Of a stretch of 17,219 nucleotides of DNA, positions 7,768 through 13,455 are shown piece after piece; the first letter of the stretch is position 1, and each line of letters opens with the position of its first letter. The position numbers and the translations under genes were made by a program. Source of the DNA: an uncultured Erysipelotrichaceae bacterium (GTDB taxonomy: Bacteria > Bacillota_I > Bacilli_A > Erysipelotrichales > Coprobacillaceae); NCBI GenBank assembly GCA_947573745.1, contig CANPGX010000004.1, positions 1 to 17,219 of the forward strand, written 5' to 3'. The notes under the pieces were generated by a model. It did not search any database, was not told where the DNA came from, and was given only the letters and a program-made list of their open reading frames with translations.

Positions 7768-10242
7768 ATGGAAGAACGTGGAATTAAGAAAGTAAAACTC
7801 ATTAATGAAATGAAAAATTCTTTTATGGAATATGCTATGTCTGTCATTGTACAAAGAGCTTTGCCTGATGTACGTGATGGTATGAAACCAGTACAAAGAC
7901 GTATTATTCATGGAATGAATGAGCTTGGGGCAACCAGTGATCGTCCTTATAAAAAATCAGCCCGTATTGTAGGGGAAGTTATGGGTAAATATCACCCACA
8001 TGGTGATAGTTCAATTTATGAAGCCTTAGTACGTATGGCACAAGATTTTTCTTATCGTTATATGTTAGTAGATGGACATGGAAATTTTGGTTCTATTGAT
8101 GGTGATGGTGCCGCTGCAATGCGTTATACTGAAGCAAGAATGTCAAAATTATCTATGGAACTTATACGTGATATCAATAAAGATACTATTAATTTTATTC
8201 CAAATTACGATGGAGAAGAAAAAGAACCTGAAGTTTTGCCTAGTCGTATTCCTAATTTGATGATTAATGGTTCTACGGGAATTGCTGTAGGTATGGCTAC
8301 CAATATACCACCACATAATTTAGGTGAGGTTATTGATGCAATTATAGCGGTAAGTAAAAATAGAGATATTACGACCTTAGAGTTGATAGAAAACTATATA
8401 CAAGGACCAGATTTTCCAACAGGTGCCTATATTTTAGGAAAGTCAGCGATTAAGCGTGCTTATGAGACGGGAAATGGATTAATTATCATGCGTGCAAAAA
8501 CAGAGATTGTCGAAGCACATAATGGTAAAAAATCTATTATTGTCACTGAACTACCTTATCAGGTAAATAAAGCTAGAATGATTCAAAAAATGGCTGATTT
8601 AGTGAAAGAGAAAAAAATAGAAGGTATTACAGAAATTAGAGATGAATCTAATCGTGAAGGTATTCGTGTTGTGATAGAACTTCGTCGAGATGTTCAACCA
8701 GAAGTATTATTAAATCAACTTTATAAATTAACCGCATTACAAACAACCTTTGGGGTTAATTCTATAGCGCTTGTAAAGAATGAACCTAAAACATTAACTT
8801 TAAAAGAAATGATCTCTTATTATTTAAATCATCAAGAAGAGGTTATTCGTCGTCGTACAATGTTTGAATTAAGAAAAGCAGAGGATCGCGCTCATATCTT
8901 AGAGGGATTAAAAAAAGCATTAGATCATATTGATGAAGTAATTCAATTAATTCGTACGAGTAGAACAACTGAAATTATTCAACAAAGATTAATGGCAGAA
9001 TTTGGTATGTCAGAACGTCAAGCTAAAGCTATTCGAGAAATGCAGTTACAACGTTTAGCAGGTTTGGAAAGAGAAAAAATCACTAATGAATTAAATCAAT
9101 TATTAGAGTATATTTTAGATTTAAAAGATATTTTATCTAAAGAAGAAAGAATTTTAAAAATTATACAGCAAGAATTACTAGAAATTAAAGATAAATATGC
9201 AGATCCAAGAAGAACAGAAATTATTCAAGGTACCTTTGATTTAGAAGATGAAGATTTAATACCTGTAGAAGATATTATCATTTCTTTAACGACTAATGGA
9301 TATATTAAACGTATGCCTGTAGATATGTATAAAACACAAAATCGTGGTGGAAAAGGTATTAAAGGCATGAGTACCAATGAGGATGATATTGTTGATCAGA
9401 TGATTAATATGAAAACACATGATGATTTACTTTTCTTTACAAATTTAGGTAAAGTTTATCGTTTAAAAGGTTATAATATTCCTGAGTATGGTCGTACCGC
9501 AAAAGGATTACCTGTTGTTAATTTATTAAATTTGGATAAAGATGAGATTGTTAAATCTATGATCAGTATTGATCGTCAACAATTCATTGATCAAGAAAAT
9601 ATTGAAAGATATCTTATGTTTGTCACAAAACAAGGATTAGTTAAACGTGTAGATATTAAAGAATTTGAAAATATACGTCAAACAGGTAAAATATCTATTT
9701 CATTAAAAGATGTAGATGAATTAGTTTCTGTAAAGATGACTTATGGTGATGATGAGATTCTTGTTGCTGCATCTAATGGTAAATTAATTCGCTTTAAAGA
9801 AGAAAATGTAAGACCAATGGGTCGTACTGCGACTGGTGTACGCGGAATTAATGTCGATGGCAGTGAAGTTATTGGTATGACATCTAATCGAGAAGGACAA
9901 TATATTTTAGTAGTTACTGAGAACGGATATGGAAAAATGTCTGATATTCAAGAATATCGTTTGTCTCATCGTGGTGGTAAAGGTGTTAAAACAGTCAATA
10001 CAACACAAAGAAACGGAAAGCTGGTTGCTTTAAGAGCAGTTCAAGGAAATGAAGACTTATTGATTATCACGAATGATGGTATTATTATTCGTTTGCCTAT
10101 GGAACAAGTATCAACAACGGGAAGAAATGCTCAAGGGGTTAGATTGATTCGTGTCAATGATGGAAGCAAGGTTTCTACTGTAGAAATCGTAGAAAAATTA
10201 GAGGAAAAAGCTGAAGAGGATAACTCACCTTCTTTTTCCTAA
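7768..10242 (+). CDS. gyrA: DNA gyrase subunit A
   Basis: GyrA is the breakage-reunion subunit. At 824 aa it is typical. Catalytic tyrosine Y120 lies in AAMRYTEARMS (115-125). The quinolone-resistance region reads HPHGDSSIYE (76-85): S81 and E85 occupy the positions of S. aureus S84 and E88, so this is the sensitive-type sequence. The C-terminal beta-pinwheel domain begins after about residue 500 and carries the GyrA box as QNRGGKG (524-530), a one-residue variant of QRRGGKG, as expected for a true gyrase rather than ParC. It ends in an acidic tail. The ATG at 7768 has AAAGGAG (7754-7760). mrp follows after 29 bp. Confidence 0.98.
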   Translation: MEERGIKKVKLINEMKNSFMEYAMSVIVQRALPDVRDGMKPVQRRIIHGMNELGATSDRPYKKSARIVGEVMGKYHPHGDSSIYEALVRMAQDFSYRYMLVDGHGNFGSIDGDGAAAMRYTEARMSKLSMELIRDINKDTINFIPNYDGEEKEPEVLPSRIPNLMINGSTGIAVGMATNIPPHNLGEVIDAIIAVSKNRDITTLELIENYIQGPDFPTGAYILGKSAIKRAYETGNGLIIMRAKTEIVEAHNGKKSIIVTELPYQVNKARMIQKMADLVKEKKIEGITEIRDESNREGIRVVIELRRDVQPEVLLNQLYKLTALQTTFGVNSIALVKNEPKTLTLKEMISYYLNHQEEVIRRRTMFELRKAEDRAHILEGLKKALDHIDEVIQLIRTSRTTEIIQQRLMAEFGMSERQAKAIREMQLQRLAGLEREKITNELNQLLEYILDLKDILSKEERILKIIQQELLEIKDKYADPRRTEIIQGTFDLEDEDLIPVEDIIISLTTNGYIKRMPVDMYKTQNRGGKGIKGMSTNEDDIVDQMINMKTHDDLLFFTNLGKVYRLKGYNIPEYGRTAKGLPVVNLLNLDKDEIVKSMISIDRQQFIDQENIERYLMFVTKQGLVKRVDIKEFENIRQTGKISISLKDVDELVSVKMTYGDDEILVAASNGKLIRFKEENVRPMGRTATGVRGINVDGSEVIGMTSNREGQYILVVTENGYGKMSDIQEYRLSHRGGKGVKTVNTTQRNGKLVALRAVQGNEDLLIITNDGIIIRLPMEQVSTTGRNAQGVRLIRVNDGSKVSTVEIVEKLEEKAEEDNSPSFS

Positions 10243-10271
10243 TAAAAATATAGAAAGGAACGATAAAGTAT

Positions 10272-11102
10272 ATGAGTGAATGTAATCATCAATGTGAAAC
10301 ATGTCAAGAAAATTGTGCTGAAAGAGATCCTAAAAGTTTCTTAGAAAAACCACATCCTTCTGCAAAAATTAAAAAGGTTATTGGTGTTGTCAGTGGTAAG
10401 GGTGGTGTAGGAAAGTCTCTGGTTACATCTTTATTGGCTGTTGAAGCAAGAAGAGAAAACTATCAATCAGCTATTTTAGATGCCGATATTACGGGTCCAT
10501 CAATTCCAAAAATGTTTGGTTTAAAAGATAGAGCTGTAGGAAATGAATCAGGGATTTATCCAGTATTGACAAGAACAGGAATTAAAGTCATCTCTCTTAA
10601 TTTATTGATTGAGAATGAAACAGATCCTGTTGTATGGAGAGGTCCTGTTATTGCTGGTGCGGTTAAACAATTCTGGACAGATGTCATTTGGGAAGATGTT
10701 GATTTTATGTTTGTAGATATGCCTCCTGGTACTGGAGATGTCCCTTTAACTGTTTATCAATCTCTACCTATTGATGGAATTGTTATTGTAACATCACCAC
10801 AAGAATTAGTATCTATGATTGTAGAAAAAGCTGTTAATATGGCCAGCATGATGAATATTCCAATCTTGGGTATTGTGGAAAATATGAGTTATGTTGAATG
10901 TCCTGATTGTCAACATCATATCCATGTTTTTGGAGATAGTCATATTGAATCTATAGCGCAAAGTCATCAATTAGATGTGATTGGTAAAATCCCATTACAA
11001 GAACAATTAGCTTCTTTATGTGATCAAGGAAATATTGAAGTTTATCATGGTGATTGGTTAGATTCAGTCAAGGATATTTTTAATAGAATGATGAAAGATT
11101 AG
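10272..11102 (+). CDS. mrp: Mrp/NBP35-family Fe-S cluster carrier ATPase
   Basis: A 276-aa P-loop ATPase of the Mrp/ApbC/NBP35 family, which carries and transfers 4Fe-4S clusters to target proteins in the cytoplasm. The deviant Walker A GKGGVGKS is at 42-49, the switch region VDMPPGTGD lies near 155, and the C-terminal cluster-bridging CPDC motif is at 210-213. In addition the N terminus has four cysteines, C4-x3-C8-x2-C11-x3-C15, an NBP35-like site seen in anaerobic Firmicutes. The ATG at 10272 has AAAGGA at 10254-10259, a rather long spacing of 12. It is the last gene of the gyrase operon and is followed directly by a strong terminator. Confidence 0.92.
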   Translation: MSECNHQCETCQENCAERDPKSFLEKPHPSAKIKKVIGVVSGKGGVGKSLVTSLLAVEARRENYQSAILDADITGPSIPKMFGLKDRAVGNESGIYPVLTRTGIKVISLNLLIENETDPVVWRGPVIAGAVKQFWTDVIWEDVDFMFVDMPPGTGDVPLTVYQSLPIDGIVIVTSPQELVSMIVEKAVNMASMMNIPILGIVENMSYVECPDCQHHIHVFGDSHIESIAQSHQLDVIGKIPLQEQLASLCDQGNIEVYHGDWLDSVKDIFNRMMKD

Positions 11103-11125
11103 AGGCTTAGGCTTCTAATTTTTTT
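11099..11125 (+). terminator. Intrinsic terminator of the gyrase operon
   Basis: Stem of 8 bp TTAGAGGC (11099-11106) / GCTTCTAA (11111-11118), one G-T pair, loop TTAG, followed by seven T (11119-11125). The 5' arm overlaps the mrp stop codon. The core GGC-TTAG-GC is the same as in the dnaN terminator. Confidence 0.85.
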
Positions 11126-11126
11126 A

Positions 11127-11155
11127 TTGAAGTTATTTATCCTTTATAGTATAAT
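11127..11155 (+). promoter_or_regulatory. serS promoter
   Basis: TTGAAG (11127-11132), 17-bp spacer, TATAAT (11150-11155): a near-consensus vegetative promoter immediately after the mrp terminator. Transcription should begin near 11162, at the 5' end of the T-box leader. Confidence 0.85.
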
Positions 11156-11161
11156 CTTGTT

Positions 11162-11386
11162 AAATCGAGGATAAGGATAAGTAATAAGGGTAAACTTTAA
11201 AGAGAGTCAATGGTGGATGAGAATTGATAAGTGGATCTTATGAAATCAACCTAGGAGTGAAATGAGGAAAAAAGTATTCATTTCCGGCGTTAGCCGTTAT
11301 CTAATGAAGGTTTATGTTTCACGTGAAACATAAATGAAAATGGGTGGCACCACGAAGACTTTCGTCCCTGGGAATGGTGTTTTTTT
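11162..11386 (+). promoter_or_regulatory. T-box riboswitch (serine) controlling serS
   Basis: The leader senses uncharged tRNA-Ser and allows read-through into serS. Its core reads AAAATGGGTGGCACCACG (11337-11354), close to the T-box consensus. The antiterminator is fully drawable: GGG 11342-11344 with CCC 11366-11368, the 7-nt bulge TGGCACC (11345-11351), and ACGAA 11352-11356 with TTCGT 11361-11365. The bulge begins TGGC, complementary to a GCCA 3' end, as expected for the G discriminator of tRNA-Ser. In stem I the probable specifier codon is TCA (Ser) at 11246-11248, just before ACC. A hairpin CGGC-GTTA-GCCG (11285-11296) is at the stem II pseudoknot position, and a 24-bp palindrome at 11311-11334 is stem III and contains parS. 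Terminator form: CACCA 11348-11352 with TGGTG 11375-11379, then seven T (11380-11386). Confidence 0.92.
11315..11330. other. parS: parS site 1 (ParB/Spo0J binding), inside the T-box leader
   Basis: TGTTTCACGTGAAACA is an exact match to the 16-bp parS consensus TGTTNCACGTGAAACA recognised by ParB/Spo0J, the centromere of most bacterial chromosomes, normally found close to oriC. It is the centre of a longer perfect palindrome at 11311-11334. In the RNA this palindrome is the hairpin directly 5' of the T-box antiterminator (stem III). Confidence 0.93.
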
Positions 11387-11408
11387 ATTTTGAAAGGAGA
11401 AAGAGAAA

Positions 11409-12692
11409 ATGATTGATATATCTATATTAAGAGAACATCCTGAATTAGTAAAAGAAAACATGAAGAAAAAGTTTCAAGAAGCAAAACTTCACTTAGTAGA
11501 TGAGGCTTATGAAATAGATAAGGAATATCGTGCAACCCTCACCAAGGCAAGTGATTTGCGCGCATTACGTAATAAATTATCTAAAGAGATTGGTCAATTT
11601 ATGCGTGAAGGCAGAAAAGATGATGCTGATAAAAATAAGAAACGTGTTGGAGAAATGGCTCATGAGTTGAAAAAGTTGGAAGAATTAGAAGCAAAACTAG
11701 CCCCTAAACTTAAAGAAATTATGATGAAGATACCTAATTTCATTGATGATACTGTACCAGTAGGGAAAGATGACAGCGAAAATGTTGAAATAGAAAAGTT
11801 TGGGGATCCATTTGTTCCAAGTTATGAAATTCCATATCATGCAGATATTATTGAAGCTTTAAATGGATTAGATAAAATAAGTTCTGGTCGTACAAGTGGG
11901 AATGGTTTCTACTATTTGATGGGTGATATTGCACGTTTATCTTCTGCTATGATTTCATATGCAAGGGATTTTATGATTGATAAAGGATTTACGTATTGTA
12001 TTCCACCATTTATGATTCGAAGCGATGTTGTAACAGGTGTGATGAGTTTTGATGAAATGGATGCTATGATGTACAAAATAGAGGGAGAAGATCTTTATTT
12101 GATTGGTACTAGTGAGCATTCGATGATTGGAAAATTTAAAGATCAGATCGTTAAAGAGGAAGAATTGCCTATTACTTTAACCTCATATTCTCCATGCTTT
12201 AGAAAAGAAGTAGGAGCTCATGGAATTGATGAAAGGGGCATTTATCTTTTACACCAATTTGAAAAACATGAAATGGTTGTCCTTTGTAAAATGGAAGATG
12301 GTATGCATTGGTATCATAAAATGTGGCAATATACAGTGGAATTATTTAGAAGTTTAGATATACCAGTGCGTACATTAGAATGTTGTTCAGGAGATTTAGC
12401 AGATTTAAAAGTTAAGTCATGTGATGTTGAAGCTTGGTCACCAAGACAGAAAAAATATTTTGAAGTTGGATCTTGTTCTATTTTGGGTGATGCACAATCA
12501 AGACGCCTAGGAATTCGTTCTAAAGGTGAATCTGGTACACAATATGTATGTACTTTAAACAATACTGTTCTTGCAAGTACAAGAGCCATGATTGCTTTCA
12601 TAGAAAATAATTATAATGAAGATGGTTCTATCCGTATTCCAGAAGCGTTAAGACCTTATATGGGTGGAAAAACATTAATTACTAAAAAATAA
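11409..12692 (+). CDS. serS: Seryl-tRNA synthetase, divergent type
   Basis: Charges tRNA-Ser with serine in the cytoplasm. The 427-aa class II enzyme has an N-terminal tRNA-binding coiled coil (about 30-105) and a catalytic domain with motif 2 CFRKEVGAHG (263-272; R265), the serine-site HQFEKHE (282-288; E288), and motif 3 around LASTRAMIAFIEN (388-400; R392), ending EDGSIRIPEALRPYMGG. The active-site motifs depart from the usual bacterial form: TSEHS instead of TAEVP, VCTLNNTVLASTR instead of VHTLNGSGLAVGR, and DAQSRR instead of DFQARR. These are closer to archaeal and actinobacterial SerRS as I know them (from memory, not a search). The ATG at 11409 has AAAGGAG (11393-11399). Transcription is under the T-box upstream. 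parS site 2 begins three bases after the stop. Confidence 0.93.
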   Translation: MIDISILREHPELVKENMKKKFQEAKLHLVDEAYEIDKEYRATLTKASDLRALRNKLSKEIGQFMREGRKDDADKNKKRVGEMAHELKKLEELEAKLAPKLKEIMMKIPNFIDDTVPVGKDDSENVEIEKFGDPFVPSYEIPYHADIIEALNGLDKISSGRTSGNGFYYLMGDIARLSSAMISYARDFMIDKGFTYCIPPFMIRSDVVTGVMSFDEMDAMMYKIEGEDLYLIGTSEHSMIGKFKDQIVKEEELPITLTSYSPCFRKEVGAHGIDERGIYLLHQFEKHEMVVLCKMEDGMHWYHKMWQYTVELFRSLDIPVRTLECCSGDLADLKVKSCDVEAWSPRQKKYFEVGSCSILGDAQSRRLGIRSKGESGTQYVCTLNNTVLASTRAMIAFIENNYNEDGSIRIPEALRPYMGGKTLITKK

Positions 12693-12695
12693 AGA

Positions 12696-12711
12696 TGTTT
12701 CACGTGAAACA
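12696..12711. other. parS: parS site 2 (ParB/Spo0J binding), behind serS
   Basis: A second exact TGTTTCACGTGAAACA, identical to site 1 and 1381 bp downstream. The palindrome extends one base on each side (12695-12712) and is followed by TTTTATAAAA. As RNA it would form a 7-bp hairpin ATGTTTC/GAAACAT with loop ACGT and a short T tract, a possible weak terminator for serS. No better serS terminator is visible. Confidence 0.93.
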
Positions 12712-12795
12712 TTTTATAAAAAATTTCTATACTTGAAATAAATTGATGAATATCATCGTTTCATTAAAAGTATCATTTATTACAAGTGATGAGAG

Positions 12796-12824
12796 TTGAA
12801 TTTATCATGAAAATAAGTTATAAT
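12796..12824 (+). promoter_or_regulatory. SRP RNA promoter
   Basis: TTGAAT (12796-12801), 17-bp spacer, TATAAT (12819-12824). Transcription from about 12830 coincides with the predicted 5' end of the SRP RNA. The stretch between parS site 2 and this promoter (12713-12795) shows nothing beyond a small GATGA-ATA-TCATC inverted repeat. Confidence 0.85.
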
Positions 12825-12828
12825 AAAT

Positions 12829-12915
12829 ATGCCATTACAATAGGTGACTTTGAACCATGTCAGGACCGGAAGGTAGCAGCATTAAGAAGTATCATCTATG
12901 TGTAGTGGTATTTTT
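12829..12915 (+). ncRNA. ffs: Small (4.5S-type) signal recognition particle RNA
   Basis: The RNA scaffold of the signal recognition particle, which binds Ffh and targets nascent membrane and secreted proteins. The universally conserved domain IV apical hairpin is at 12859-12880: GTCAGGACC, the GGAA tetraloop and GGTAGCAGC. The ends pair over 11 bp, ATGCCATTACA (12829-12839) with TGTAGTGGTAT (12901-12911), allowing two G-U pairs, followed by TTTTT (12911-12915) as terminator. Length is about 86 nt, so no Alu domain is present, unlike the roughly 270-nt SRP RNA of Bacillus. An own promoter lies just upstream. tadA begins 20 bp after the end. Confidence 0.93.
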
Positions 12916-12934
12916 ATATCATAGAGGTAGAAAG

Positions 12935-13405
12935 ATGAATGAAGATATCTATTTTATGAAGTGTGCTATAGACATGGCATATAAAGCTCAAGAAAAAGAT
13001 GAAGTACCCATAGGGGCAGTCATCGTATATCAAGGTCAAATTATAGCACAAGCTTTTAATGAAAAAGAAGAAAGTCAAAGTGCAACAAGACATGCAGAAA
13101 TCATTGCGATAGAGAGAGCTAGTCAACTTTTGCAAACATGGTATCTAGATGCGTGTACCTTGTATGTAACATTAGAGCCATGTATGATGTGTACTGGGGC
13201 TATTGTAAATAGTCGTTTAAAACGTGTTGTTTATGGTGCTTCGGAAAAGAGATGGATAGCTTTATCTTCATTGATGGATCGTATACAGATGAAAGAAATA
13301 AATCATCAAGTCGTCTATCAAGGTGGTATTTTAGAAGAGGAATGTGCCAATTTATTAAGTCAATATTTTAAGGATAAAAGAGAGAAAAAGAAGCTATTAA
13401 AATAA
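12935..13405 (+). CDS. tadA: tRNA-specific adenosine deaminase TadA
   Basis: Deaminates A34 of tRNA-Arg(ACG) to inosine, needed for wobble decoding. At 156 aa the length is normal. The zinc-dependent deaminase site is complete: HAE at 53-55 (H53 ligand, E55 proton shuttle) and PCMMC at 82-86 (C83, C86). The segment following YGASE reads KRWIALSSLMD, whereas most TadA proteins have a Gly/Ala-rich GAAGS-like loop here. I chose the ATG at 12935 with AGAGG (12923-12927); the frame is open further upstream only because it runs through the SRP RNA, and a start at 12857 would encode non-homologous residues. It has no clear own promoter, so it may rely on read-through past ffs. Confidence 0.95.
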   Translation: MNEDIYFMKCAIDMAYKAQEKDEVPIGAVIVYQGQIIAQAFNEKEESQSATRHAEIIAIERASQLLQTWYLDACTLYVTLEPCMMCTGAIVNSRLKRVVYGASEKRWIALSSLMDRIQMKEINHQVVYQGGILEEECANLLSQYFKDKREKKKLLK

Positions 13406-13429
13406 CTATAAAGTTCATTCGATTTCATG

Positions 13430-13435
13430 TATAAT
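13430..13435 (+). promoter_or_regulatory. Possible dnaX promoter -10
   Basis: TATAAT in the 50-bp tadA-dnaX gap, preceded by TTTCATG as at the yaaA and tmk promoters. No convincing -35 is present, and TG directly abuts the hexamer instead of being one base away. No terminator is seen after tadA, so read-through is also possible. Confidence 0.45.
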
Positions 13436-13455
13436 AAATAAAGAGGTGAGTGTAC

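Noticed and set aside
8072..8260. 62-codon + strand frame inside gyrA
   Set aside because: Out-of-frame shadow of the catalytic region of gyrA; no independent start signals.
12857..12934. N-terminal extension of TadA starting at 12857
   Set aside because: Those codons are the conserved SRP RNA hairpin and stem; homologous TadA sequence begins near the ATG at 12935, which has a Shine-Dalgarno.
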